DNA from: Tanytarsus gracilentus
Taxonomy: Eukaryota; Arthropoda; Insecta; Diptera; Chironomidae
DNA length: 64,000 bases
Direction: 5' to 3'
Assembly (NCBI GenBank): GCA_038502055.1
Contig: JAXRKN010000039.1
Coordinates: forward strand, 2,666,001-2,730,000
The notes beneath the pieces were generated by a model. The model ran no database searches, had not been told where the DNA came from, and saw only the letters and a program-made list of their open reading frames with translations. The position numbers and the translations under genes were made by a program. This document shows positions 13,812-26,510 of this stretch, piece by piece; position 1 is the first letter of the stretch, and each line of letters opens with the position of its first letter.

Positions 13812-14062
13812 ATTTTTTTTGGTAGCCTTAAATTGGCCATTTTTTGTCATTGATAGAAGAAAAAATAGTTTTCGAAAGGACGAGAGAAAAAATTTTCAAA
13901 TTTTTATACAACCACTTTGGTTTTTTTCATGCATTTCTTTTTGTAGAATTTAAGCGTTTTTGTATGCTTTTAATAATTATTTTTTGTTAATTCTAAATTG
14001 ATATGTTTTCATTACATTTTAAATCTTTTTACTTCTTGCTGATTTTCGGACGTCGTTTCGAT

Positions 14063-17000
14063 CTATTTTGACGAGCGCTTCCATGATGTTAAACGTTTCT
14101 CGCCAGCTGTATGCTCGATCTCCTGATTCAGCTGCGAAAGAGGATTAAACTGAATTTTAAATTTAATTTTCCTAACAATCTGTTTGCCTTTTTTTAAATT
14201 ACAATCTCCCATGACTAGTTTCACAATGAACTCAACAAATTTGTAAGCTCAACTGCATGAATATTTTACAATTTTAAAAGCTCATTTCAAACTTTCATCT
14301 CTCACTCAAAAGCTCAACTTTTCACCAATGCACCCAACCACAGAAGAGAGTTTAAAAATTTATCATGCAAAAATTGTTTCCATGGCTGCATTGCAATGAA
14401 ACAATTGGACTTGGAGATAATACAAACTTTTGTTGAGAGTCACGTTTCAAGTTGAAAATGAGAAACTTTTTTCGATCTTCAACTTCACGTTCACTGAAAA
14501 TTGCTTGAAATAGTGCTAAGCGACGATTTAAAGTGTAAATTGGATTAAATCTCGAACGACAAACTTACAATCTTATCCATAGCGACAGTTCCAATGCACA
14601 CGAGTGGATCCTTGAAATATGAGCATACCTATGGAGAGTGAATCAGAAAATTTTGATTGTTAGTTTGAGTTGATGACTTGGAATTTAATTAAGGCGAATT
14701 TGTACTTACTTTTCTCGGAGCTTGACGATGTCGTCGCTGTAATTGGCAACATAATCCCCTGTAATCATATAATGAATAAGTTTTGGTTAAATTTATTTCA
14801 ACAAAAAAAAATTGTGTGATGAGGGCCGACGGGTGGTTGAATGTTTTTCTTTTCATCATTCAAACATCTTTTGAGATGTCAAAAATATATTTTCATAAAG
14901 AATTGTAAGAAAGTTTTCAATAGAAGAAATAAAAAGTTCTGTCATGTTTTAATCGATTTTTTTTGTGTACGTTATGTCTCAATTTTTTATGGAATAAATA
15001 GTTTTGTGAACATTAAAGCAAAGTTTTCCAATTAAATCCACTTTTAAAGTTTAACCATTGAAGACTTTTAAAACTGTATTAGTGCCGAGTGTGGATGTTT
15101 AAAGTTTTCAATGCCGCGCAATAAATTAACAAGAGTTTGAGTCGAAAGCGTTTCTTATAAAAGTTTTAAATACAAACAAATTTAAATAAAATCTAAAAAA
15201 AATTAAAAATTCATTTTTAATAATATTTTTGTCTTATTATTCAATCTCAATTGTTTTCAAGCTTTTAAAGACTAAAACGAATATTGATAGAAAACTCGAC
15301 CCTCCTCTTGAAGGTGCGACAAAGAATATCACAATGACAACAATTACCTTGTTATGTCGCAATCAGACGATGTTGAGCACTCCTCCGCATATTGTTTGGC
15401 CACGGCCATCGGTGCTCGACAAACATTTGCTCCACCAGTAGCAGACACATCACAAACAAGTCCACTCTCACAATCAGCATCGCGACGACACAATTCGCCC
15501 ATTTTGCGGCCGTAAGCGAAAAGACAGTTGCCAAATGCTGAAAGAAGAAAATTATGGTCATTGAAAATGAAAAAAACTTTGCGCTCGCTTTGTAATTTAA
15601 TATCACAAATGAATGTCAAACGTCTGAAGGACTTTGTGAAATCCTGACACAAAAACTTAATAAAGTGTGATGAGATATTTAATTTGAATGTCAACACCAT
15701 GGCGTTAAAGTGAACATTGAGTAAACAAGGAGTGAAAATTTATTTTAATTCTGAAAAACTGTAGAAATTTTTTGCCTCTAATCCAGGATTGAGAATGTAT
15801 CAATATTTTCATATTCTCAAATTTATAAATTCATATTTCCAAGAATGGTAATTAAGGTGAAAAGTTTTCAGCCTTCGTGCGCCTCACACAGAGCTGATTT
15901 ATAAATTAATTCCAAAATTTTAATTGCAAACTTTTGAAGCTTTTAATTTATTTCCCTCGAACCAAAATTTATTATTCCATTTTGAGCAGTTAATTTCCCT
16001 TGCTACATCATTAAACAAGCTTTTGCGATCGGTGAAGCAAACAGCGAAGCTCATAGAAAAGGAGTTTTAAAATTGCAAAATCACTGATGCTGAAATTTTA
16101 ATTTAAATTTATGAAAATGAGTTTTCTCTGTAACTATGGTGAGCTAGCATCCCTATTGCATCTATTTTTATAGCTCTCGCGTCACGCTAGTTTGCTTCTT
16201 ATTGTATTTCATTATTGAACGGTGTGAAAAAATATCGGATTTCTTTCTCGAAGCATGCATGACCTCATTTCTTTCTGATTCGACTTCCTTTTTACATAAA
16301 GCATTCTTTATGAAGAAAGCATCCCCTGTGGGTAAAAGACGATGTTTTTGAGAAATTTAACTCACCTCCATCTACATCGACGCAAACGCTTCCAGGGCAG
16401 CAATGCTCGTTGGCAGTACATCGTTTGCCATAGCACACCTCCTCCTCAATGATTGCAGGCTCTTCTTCGATGAAATTGTTATCAGCCTATTTGAAGACAA
16501 TTCAAGGTTAAAAAACTTCTGATTGAAATTTAGAAAAACTTTTTCTTCTAAAGGGTATTCGGCTGAATAAATTGTTGTTGTTGTAATTACAAAAATCGAG
16601 TTTTTCCTTAGATTTTGCTGCAAAGCAGTTAAAGCTATTTTTTATTAAATTCTTTGTGCTCTTCTTTTATAAACACTTTTAGACCAGCATAAAATTTCTT
16701 ATGAGCAATTTTTTTTTAAAAATTAACTAATGTGACACGGAAAATTTTTTCATCTGGCCGATCGACTAAACGGATCAAATCAATTAAGTATAAAATTCCA
16801 AACACTTAATTTTAGTTAGTGTACAAGTTGTACTATGTAAGAAAAATCATAAAAAAATTCCACAAAGCTTAATTAAATTTTAATTAATTAAAATTGAATT
16901 GTCACGTTAGTTATCAACAAAATCTTTTAATCTTCATTTTGGAACGGCTGCAAACTTTTAGGAACCTAAAAGTTAAATTTTAAAATCAGTTTTGGAACTT

Positions 17001-18204
17001 TAATTAATAATCCATAATGAAATTAATACAAGATGTATCCAGGAAAATTAAAAACTATCATTTTTAAATCGCATTTTTTAAAACTCAACTCCACCTATTC
17101 AGCCGAATACCCTAAAATAAAAAACCTTGGAATTTTTTTGTGTGTGTGGCATTTGAAATTTTGAGATTTCATCAAAAAAAGTGGAATGATTTTTTGATTA
17201 AAAAGAAAATTACAAAAATATTCGCAATTGCTTGCTATTGTCAAGAAACGAAAATAAATAATTCTCGATGCCTTTTTGCCTTGCGTGAAAATCTTTTCAT
17301 CTCAACACAATAAATTATGAATGGCAAGAAAAGCTTTTAACTGCCACCCAATAAATCTATTTTTTCCTCAATTATTTTCATGAAAATTACGGGTGCGTTC
17401 ATCTTCTTTTTTGAGGTGTGCAAACATGTGAGAAAAATTAAGTGAATGTTCGAAAAAAGATTTCTAGGAAGGATTTTTTGAAAGGTTGAATTTAAAAGCA
17501 ATTTACCGGAGTTTTTGATGGATTTCTTAAAAATATTAAAATAAAATTTAAAATTCTAACCGAAAAGTGAAAATTTTTTCGGTAAAAAGAAAAAATTAAT
17601 TTTTTCGTAATATTTCATTTTAAAATGCAACATTTTCAAACTAATGAGTTAATAGATTTTCTCTTTTCAATAAGGCAACACCGTAAATTTCCTCTTCATC
17701 CACCAACACATTTTCGAGAGGTTCATCTCATGAATATTTCCAAGTGATGAGATGAAAAGTCTCAATTTCAAAGCTTAAACTTTGATAAAATCAATAAAGT
17801 GAAACCTCTCAATTTCAAGTTTACATTTCTCTCCCACCTCTTAAAATGCTTTCAATTGAGATGTTTTTCTTGAATGAATCATGCACACTCGAGTGCTTTC
17901 ACGACTCATATTTCCACTAAATCAATCCGAGGCTTTTCCACCTACACTTGCGAGTTTATCAAAAATTTGACACACACACGAAAAAGATGGTCGAAGTTTT
18001 TAAAGGAATTTTCTGTTCAATGGAGTGAAAGTAAAGAGAAATCACCTGAAAAAGAGGCTGTGGACGATGTGGTGAGGAACCACCATGGAATGCCATGTTA
18101 CTAAGCATTTCCGGTGAGAAACGGTTGAAGAGCCCGCCCCAAGCTGAAACACGTGCGCTGCCACAACATAACAACAGTCCACAAATCCAAAGTGCTGATC
18201 TCAT
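14063..18204 (-). CDS. ITG-like neuropeptide precursor (Cys-rich secreted protein)
   Basis: Predicted secreted peptide precursor of the insect ITG-like family, to which I believe Drosophila CG8216 belongs. Exons in order: 18204-18046, 16486-16366, 15537-15348, 14758-14710, 14628-14569, 14131-14063. Phases agree throughout and the product is 215 aa. Residues 1-21 form a signal peptide ending in VSA. Next comes AWGGLFNRFSPEMLSN, the conserved N-terminal peptide of the family. An acidic linker leads to a Cys-rich region: CYGKRCTANEHCCPGSVC, GELCRRDADCESGLVC, GLCCQLQRRHRQ, then CSYFKDPLVC, a pattern reminiscent of Dickkopf/colipase folds. The C-terminus has the expected dibasic GEKR, but the residues after it are LTSWKRSSK and stop, where the name-giving ITG peptide would be expected. 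A 5' UTR acceptor is visible just upstream of the start, at about 18229. Confidence 0.88.
16553..17112. mobile_element. MITE-like element, 17-bp terminal inverted repeats
   Basis: The 560-bp element begins GGGTATTCGGCTGAATA and ends with its exact reverse complement. It is flanked on both sides by TAAA (16549-16552 and 17113-17116), a possible target duplication. It has no coding capacity. It lies in intron 1 of the ITG-like gene, with its left end only about 65 bp upstream of the exon 2 acceptor in the direction of transcription. Confidence 0.75.
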
Positions 18205-21200
18205 GTTTAAAGTTCCGCTGGTTGGAATCTAAGAAGGGAGAAAATCAATTTATAAAACATCAATCGTTATTCACAATGTAAATCCTTTTGAAACGACTCG
18301 CTTCAATGAACTCTCTCGTGGTTTTTTTGTTCAAAAAGACAGAAAGAGAAAGTTTTACAGTGCGAAATGAATTCGATTATTGCGTGCCGACGGAGCTTCA
18401 GCTGTTGAACGATATCATCTATTAAATATTCATAAGAATGTAAACAGAAAATGTTTACAAAAGCTAAAAATATTCACTGGCCCAAGGACGCACATTTAAA
18501 TATTTAAATTTATCAAAAACTTTTATTTTGAAAACTTATAAAAAAATTAAGTTCAAAAGAAGAAATTATAATTTTTTAATTTTCTCCACTCGGATATTGA
18601 TTTACTCTCAGGCAAAAACTTTTATGTGATGCGAGGGATTATTTATACAAAATTGTGCGGAGCTTTATTCAATTAGGAACTAAAACTTTTTCTCGGAAGG
18701 ATAATTTTTAGCCGTCAGAAAGTTTTTGAGCTTTTACTGTTTCTTTATCACTTCATGGAATCCATTTTTGGCTTTTGTGTGATGTCATTTGTGAGTGACA
18801 TTTTGTTTCGAAATAATTTTGAGATGAAAATGGAAAGAGCTTTTAGGTTGAGGCTATTTTGAGTAAGTTTTAGAGCATAAACTGTCGTCATAAAATTCTA
18901 TCTTTGTGGTTTGAAATTTATGTTGTTTTTTAAAAATTTAATTGCATACAAAAGTTTCAAATTAAAACGCAAAATCTCAAAAAAATTGAGAACATTCTGT
19001 GACATTTAAAAATTTCTTTAATCATTTATGACGCAATTGATGACGAAAAAATATTATTTTTAATATCAATACACAACTAACAGTTACGCCTCGAGTAAAT
19101 TTTAAATAGAATCATGAAAACACATTGACTATGACATTTTGTACCGCTTCAATTATAATAATTGTCTCATTTAAAACGTCACTAAATTCTACGGTATGCC
19201 GAAGGCTAACAATCGTGAAGCACACTGTTTTAATTATAACGACGCCATTCCGAAGATATTCAGGTGTGACACACGACATTCTAGTGAACTTTTAAACTTT
19301 AAAAATTATCTTCAATGGATGCTAAATTGTGGGCAATTGTGGAGCTAACGATTCGCCTGGAGAGTATGTGAAGGTAATTTAATAAATTGCACTGACAACC
19401 CATGACACTATCATCAAGCGTGCATCAAAAATATACATCGAATTCCAGTGGGAGTGTGAAAATATTTTAACGAAACAAATTTTTCAGAAACAAAAAAAGA
19501 CAATTTGATGACAGAAAAATCTTCTAATTGTGTTAAATGTCGTGAGTCCTGTGTACAATTAAGATAATTGAGCAAATAGTATGAAACACTTTTTTTTTGT
19601 CTTGATCATTATGGACTTCCTTCTTGGACGATGCGATGAGTCTTGGATAAATAATTAACTTAGTTTGATGTGAGCATGAATGAGAAAATGGATGGCGTTT
19701 AATTTGAGAGGGAGAAATTAAAAGAAACACAAGGTGCGGTATTTAATTGTGAAATTCGGGTCTCTTTCTGTTCTATTTCAGAAACAACATAAAAACTATT
19801 TTTAGAAATTTACCAATTAGATCGAAAAATCTATGAATGGACAAATCGTTTGTGTTCCAACAACAACCAGTTTTTATGAATCAATCCTTCACAGTGCTCG
19901 TATTCATCTATTTCCACACATTATCATTAAATTAAATAAATGACGCATTTTTTTGATGATTTTCCTCACACCTTTTATTTGTTAATATAATCCAATTAAC
20001 TTTTTTGCGACGTATGCGGGATTGTTGATAGGCTTGAAGTATCATTTTAGTAGATGATAATTAATGAGACTCGGCGGAAAATGCCTCTATGGCATAAATG
20101 TTGTGATGACGTGGGAGTAAAATAGAGCAAACCGTAATTTAATGAAGAATTAGGAAAACTTTTTGGTTCTTAAAGCTCCATCATCAGAAAACAACGAGGT
20201 GAGAAGGAAGCGCAAAAAGAAATGAATATTAATTAGACAAAACGGATGTAATTAAAACTTTACTATCATGGATGGGTTAATGTGTGTGTTATGCATATGG
20301 AGAGAAACTTTAACAAATTTTCCAAACCCAAATTAAATGAAATTTGATGAGGGAGCTATCGAACATTTAATGAAAGTTTTTTACTTAAATTAGGCATTTT
20401 ATAAAAAATTTCCTTGAATTGTTAAATTTTGATTTAAATTTTTTTTTAAAAGGCTAAAACTTTTTGTTGTTGCAACAAAGGTTTAGCAAAAACTTTTTAA
20501 ATATTAATCCAATCATAACTGAAAGTTAAAAAGCTCTTGGGATATTTACAAACTACTAAAATTTTCTCAAAAACCACAACGAAAAGCTCTATGATAGTGT
20601 GGTCGATGAGTTTCAAACACTCTCGAAAAGTTTTAGATGAAATTTTTTCTTAAGTTGAAAGTCTTGTATTTCAGTGAAGATAAGGTTCATCATCGTCAAA
20701 GTGGGAGAGGTTCTTTATTTATTCAATGGACAGATACATAAACTTTTTCTTGCAACTCTCAATTTTCTAATCTACTTCGATCATACTCAAAAACAAAAAT
20801 AGAAGAAGAATTTTCTTTTTTCGCCAACACGATTTTAATCTCATCGGAGTAAGCTTGTTTTATTTTTTTGCATGAAAAATACATTTTGTACATTTACGTG
20901 CAAATCTGATTGTTCAAGGCCCTTCGGAGAAGTGAAGTCAGAGGCTTGAGACTAGAGCGACACGGGAAAAAATTCTGTGAATGAAAAATATTTTTTTCTT
21001 TTCATTTTCTCTTCTCGCTTAAGGACAATTAAATCGATGAAAATTAGCATATTGCATTACGGTAAATTGAGCGGGAAATTAATTTAACATATTTTATTCC
21101 TCGTTATTAATTAAAAACGATTTGAAGAGAAATTTAATAAAAAAAAATAATTTTTCAATTAATATTTTTTTGTTCTTTTCTCGCGATCAACAAAAAGCTC

Positions 21201-23480
21201 CTAAAAGTATTTTTAATAAACGAAAAAACACCTTTAATTACTTATTAAATACTTTAAAAGAGCTTAAAAAGTCTTTAATAAATTTTAAAAAGCTTAAAAT
21301 CTAATTTAGCTTATGTAAGACACCAAACTCAAAATTAAATTTGAAATTTCTCAGTCTTTTACGCTTTTTGCTGATAAAATTTAAGTGACTTAGTGAAGTT
21401 TGCCGAAATTTTTCGATAACTTTTAAAAATTTATTAAGAAAAACTTTTAATTCACCATCTGATTTTTTATAAACTTGTAATTATTTTTTATAAATAAAAT
21501 TTTCAATTTTTTTTCAGCTTATTCAATCAGCAATAATTTTATCTCGCTGCTCAACTTAATTATTTCAAGTGGTTTCACGCAAAGAACCTTTCAGCGAAAT
21601 TTTCAAAGAACTTTTCAATAAACACGCGGTAAATTGGATAAATGAATTAAGTTTTCTTGGATGAGCTTGTTTAAGAATAAGAATCTTGGAGGTAATTAAT
21701 GCTTACAATAAATTAAGCTTGATGCTCGTAATTTATCGATTAAGGAATTGCATGAGCTTTATGGAGATTCCCAGGTGAATTTCCCATAAAAATCACAATC
21801 AAATTTTTATGACTCACTGAAAACAGTTTTACTCAATTAACTTTTGGAATTTCCTCATAAAAAACCCAAACAGAAAAAGCAAATTTAACCCCTTAAAACT
21901 CTCACGAGAGTAAGTTTAGGAAATTTTATTTTTGAACTCATAAAAAATTTTCATTTACGATGTGCAAGAACATCAGAAGTGAATTTACGATGCACATTTG
22001 TTACCACACAGACATCAATTTATGTTTACCGTCAAAAACTTTTCATCTCGAGCGAGAAAATTTTTATGAAAAACTAAAAATGTTATTAGCGTGGCCAATG
22101 GGAAAAGTCATAAAGATTTTAATGAACATTAATAAAGGTACATTTATGACACTGCAATTTAAAATTTCTTGTGCATTTAACGTTTTTAAATTTATGGAGA
22201 AAATTATCGAAGAATTTTGCAAGTCAGAATTTTTTTATGCAATCAAAAAAATTCCATCAGTGTAGATGCGCTCGATTTTTCAATAAAATTTGAATACATG
22301 ATAACGACATCGAGACAGATGAGACGTCGTGACATAAAAAATGTTCTTTCCTCCATTCGCCATTGCATGACAATAAGAATATATACTAAAAATGATAATG
22401 ATAACTTCTCTATTTTTAGAATGCGTCGAATTTTCTTGTGCCCTTACATTTTCACAATGAAGAGGAAAAATTTCCTCTATTTTCTTTCCTTTTCTCTCTC
22501 TTTTTATACACAAAATTTTTTTTCTTCGAGGAAGCTCAAACACGAGAATGGGAAATATAAAAACTTTTAAACTTTCAAAAGAGGATTTTTCAATAATTCA
22601 CTTGCCTTGCTTTTATTGGATTTTATTTCAATTAAATTTTTTATCCAAAATGGATTTTTTCTTCTTTTCGCTTATTTTTATTATTTTTGTGGTTTCTTTC
22701 ACCAAAAGAATGAAAGTAGAAAAATTAAAAATTCTCTTTTTCACTGCCCAAACACGCACGTTTGCTTTTTTAGAAGCTTTTCGATCGAAAGTACGATGAG
22801 TACTGCGGGAAAACTTTTCTCCATGAGAGAAAAACGAGAGAGAAAATTTCCTGTGACGAAAGTGAGAAAAACAATGCGCATGTGTGCAAGTAAAATGCGA
22901 TTTATTCATAAATTTAATTCATGATGCTTTAATGGAAAGCTCTCCTGAACCTCCGCGCGAATTTGTTGCTGAACCCGTGAATATTTTTATATTAAATTTG
23001 TATATCATGTCCAATTTTGTGAATGGGTGCACACACAAAAAGCCAGTCACACCGCAATTGGATTAAATTAAAATCGCAACCTTTTTCAACAATTTCTTTT
23101 TGATCTTTTTTCATTTCAATTTCGACCCAGCTTAGTTTGTGGGACAATATTTTGAATGTAATGACTTTTTGCTGTTAATTTGTTTGTGCTCTTAACAATT
23201 TTAGTAAAATTCTATTCATCGATACAAAAATTCAATTATGCCAAAATTGATTTTTTTTGTCATGCACGTGGAGTTCAAATAAGACAAGAAAATTTCCGAA
23301 GCTCATTTTCACGACGTGGAAAATTCACTTTAGAATTTCCCCATTCTTTTCCCACGAAATTAGAAACAAGAAACTTTTGCAATAAATTTTATGAGCGGTT
23401 CTGAGGAAAAAAACTTTTTTCCCTTTTTCCCTAACCTACGTGTTGCACATATAAAAAAAGTATTTCATATCGACCTGAAG

Positions 23481-23754
23481 ATGTCCGAGAAGTACGCGAG
23501 AGCTCTTTTCAGTACGGTTTGAAATTTTGATATTGTTTCGACCTTTTACGGCCATTTTCCAATATGTCTTCAGTTTTTTAGTTTTTGAGTTATGCATTTT
23601 TGAAAATTGCTTTTCAGAAAAACTTTTTACGCATAACTTTTGCTCAAATGTTCATTTTGTTATCAAGCTTTAAGATTTTATAAAAATAGAAAGGAATTTC
23701 TGTTTTATGTTCACAAACCGATCTGAAAAAATTTCTCGCGTACTCCTCGGACAT
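23481..23754. mobile_element. hAT-like MITE with long imperfect inverted arms
   Basis: The 274-bp element starts ATGTCCGAGAAGTACGCGAG and ends with a near-perfect reverse complement (one mismatch in the first 20); similarity of the arms continues inward through TTTCAG and CGGTTTG. It is flanked by ACCTGAAG (23473-23480) and ACCTAAAG (23755-23762), a 7/8 match that would suit an 8-bp hAT-type target duplication. No coding capacity. Confidence 0.65.
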
Positions 23755-25579
23755 ACCTAAAGCTTATTCAAATTGCAAATTGCGTCATAATTTGTCTTCC
23801 TTTCAAAAAAAATATTTTCCTCTTTTCTTCGTAAATTAAATTTTCATGCTTGAATAAATGAACATCTTTGCGACTTTTTTCTTTTCATGAAAAAAATGGA
23901 AAAGCCCGAAAATTGTCGTGGGTCATTAGAAAAAAAATGTTTAAAAGGAAAGCCTTCTTAAAGTTTGAAATATTTCAGACATTTTAATTTATATCATGAA
24001 TATTTTACAACAAGAACTCTGAAAATGTTTTCATGCCATGATTTTCGAATCAAAAAATTATGTAAAATTTACCGAGTGGGATAATTAAAAATCGGTGTGA
24101 ATGAAAGAAATTTTTGAGAGATTCATGCGTCACACGTAAGATTGATTATTATGTAACATAAATATTCATACTTAAGAAAAGGATTTTTGGAGACAATGGA
24201 GAAAGTTTCTTGATTAATTCTTCGTGAGATTTGCGAGTGGGTTTAGGGTAAAAGCTTGAAAGATTGATTGAGGATGTAAAAGTTAATGGTTGTGACGAAA
24301 TGTTTTAAAATTTTTTTTTTGCAGAATTATTAAAAGCATCCAACTTCAGCCCTATTAACATTCACACACATATTTGTTCACAAAACATTGAAAACAATTA
24401 ACTTATTGAACATGAAAAATTCTGATTACATAATAAATTAAGACTGTGCTAATTTTACAATCCAAAATTGCCCAAAGTTATTTTGCACATTAAATATCAA
24501 AACATTCATGGTCTGATGATGATATTAAGGTGATTTAAGCTCGTAAACTTTTCAAGAGTTTAAACCTTTTTACCCAAAAGATGTTTTTCAGCCAATTGTC
24601 TTCTTTCACCTCAGTTTCTCTGAAAAAATAAATTTATTCGATGATAAAGGAAAAAATAGCTCAAGTGGAAAAACATTTCATAAAAACAAACTGCCAAAAA
24701 AATTCTGTTTGGATAACATGCGTTTTATTATTCGAAGTGGGTTTTGTTGGATTCTTGAAATGCATTAAATATTTCTTAAAAAATTAAATAGCAAATTGAA
24801 CTAAAAATGGATTCGATGAATAAATTTGACCTGATTTTAATACAAAAACGATCCCAAAAGGCTTCAGGATGGAATTTTATTTATAGACTCGCCCTGTTTT
24901 CATACATTTTACATACCTATGTTGTCTATGCTGTTAACGTGATAGCCCAGAATGGGCGACATGTAAAATAATTGAAAAGGGTATTCAAATCAATTTCTCA
25001 TAAATATTCTCTTGATGCATTCAATTATGAAGCACACCTACATACATCAAAACTTATGCTGATGGTACCCTAAATTTCCAAAAATATTAACTTTTTTAAT
25101 AAAAATTTTTATTCATTAGATTTTTTATCCTTTTTCAATAAATTATCATAAATTATAATTAATTCAATAAATATTTTAAGTCTAGTTGTAGATTTTTTAT
25201 TTTCGCAAAAAAATGTGACGTCAATTGAAAATAACTTTTTTTTATGTCGTATAAAAATTCATAACACCTTTTTATAACATGAGCGAGATTATTTACAAGA
25301 ATCGCAAAGGGGAGTCAAAAATGCCTTAAAAAATTCTACAATCATTTTTATCTTTCGCGTATGAATGCTCTGTGGGATTTCACAGCATTTAAAATGTATG
25401 CAGAATTTTTTATCAGCGTCACATGTAACAAAAAAATATAACAAAAAATTACTGTAGGCCATCGAACGATTATGGTGGATCGATATGAAAAACCAAACAG
25501 CAAAATTAAAAAATACATAGAATTACAACAAAAAGAATATTTCGGTATTTTTTTCATGTCTCATTGCTAAACAATATGT

Positions 25580-26126
25580 GGCGATGGTTAAAAAAAAGTG
25601 GAACTCTCTTTGTAACGAAAATTTAAGATTTAAACTTACTGAATGCAAAAAAAAAGTGCGGGAAATTTTTTCACCTGCAAGATTAAGATTCAGCGAACTG
25701 ATTCAGCTAAAAATCATCTGTGAGATTTAAATTAAACGTTATGAATTGTAAAACTAAATAATTTAATTAACTTTTGGAGCATTTTATATGCTAAAAATGT
25801 CTTTTACATAATTAGAAAGACTTATAAAGTCACAAAGAACGTTGGCAAAAGAATGTGTTTCATATTATTGAAGATTTAAGTTTTCTTTAGAGTCAACCAA
25901 AAAGTTCCACTTTTTTAAGAGTTAGTAATCGAACAAACAAAAATCTTTAAAAATCAAAATAAAAAAAATTACGCATTCTTTAGATGATATTGATTATTTT
26001 TAATATAAATAAGAGCATAAAAAAACAGGAAAAACATTTTTAAGGAATTTTTACTTCAATATTTATAGTGAAAATCGAGTGCTGAATAATAAATTACTAA
26101 CTCTTAAAAATTTTTTAACCATCGCC
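25580..26126. mobile_element. MITE-like element, 16-bp terminal inverted repeats
   Basis: The 547-bp element begins GGCGATGGTTAAAAAA and ends with its exact reverse complement, flanked by ATGT on each side (25576-25579, 26127-26130). An inner inverted pair, TTTTTAAGAGTTAGTAA near 25915 and its complement near 26092, gives a nested palindrome. No coding capacity. Confidence 0.65.
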
Positions 26127-26510
26127 ATGTATAAAATTATGAAAGCTCAACAAACATAATAAAAAATATTTCTCCTTCGAGGGAAATTTTTTTTGTGTGT
26201 CTCCATTTAAAATTCTTCACTTTTCATCCATGTAAATAACATTTTGCTAAATCACAGCTCAAACCGAATGTAGAATAAAAAGTTGTGGAAGAATTAGTTG
26301 TATGGAGAAAGGATTAAATGCGATGAGGAAGTGAAAAAAAGTTTTTTTTATAAAATGCAAAAAGTTTACCTCCATCTGTCTGCGTGTGAAAAGCTTAAAC
26401 AGATGAGGTTTAGATTGTACACAAAAGATAGAAACTTGCCCATCCCTTTTTTCATATGAGTTTGTATATGCAGAAAAAAAAGCTTAAAGCTTCCGACGAT
26501 ATTTGTTTCC

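Larger units (their letters stand above)
9272..14062. other. intergenic, about 4.8 kb, no supported gene
   Basis: AT-rich spacer between the 5' end of the SPATA20-like gene and the 3' end of the ITG-like gene. Short open frames are scattered on both strands, but none has protein-like composition or splice support. A (TTC)n run lies at 13162-13181. An ATG followed directly by a consensus donor occurs on the plus strand at about 10379-10385, with no downstream exon recognised. Confidence 0.6.
18229..26510. other. intergenic, about 8.3 kb, with two inverted-repeat elements
   Basis: AT-rich spacer between the 5' end of the ITG-like gene and the 3' end of flz. It holds the elements at 23481-23754 and 25580-26126. 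Longer open frames around 21960-22570 have AT-driven composition, no recognisable motif and no splice support, so no gene is called. Confidence 0.6.

Noticed and set aside
21960..22570. Two overlapping plus-strand open frames of 101 and 117 codons
   Set aside because: Composition is dominated by Lys, Phe, Ile and Asn as in random AT-rich DNA; no motif and no splice support.
24901..25075. TTTTACAT / ATGTAAAA pair and GGGTA / TACCC pair as a possible further element
   Set aside because: Arms are under 10 bp and the boundaries are inconsistent; too weak to call in AT-rich DNA.
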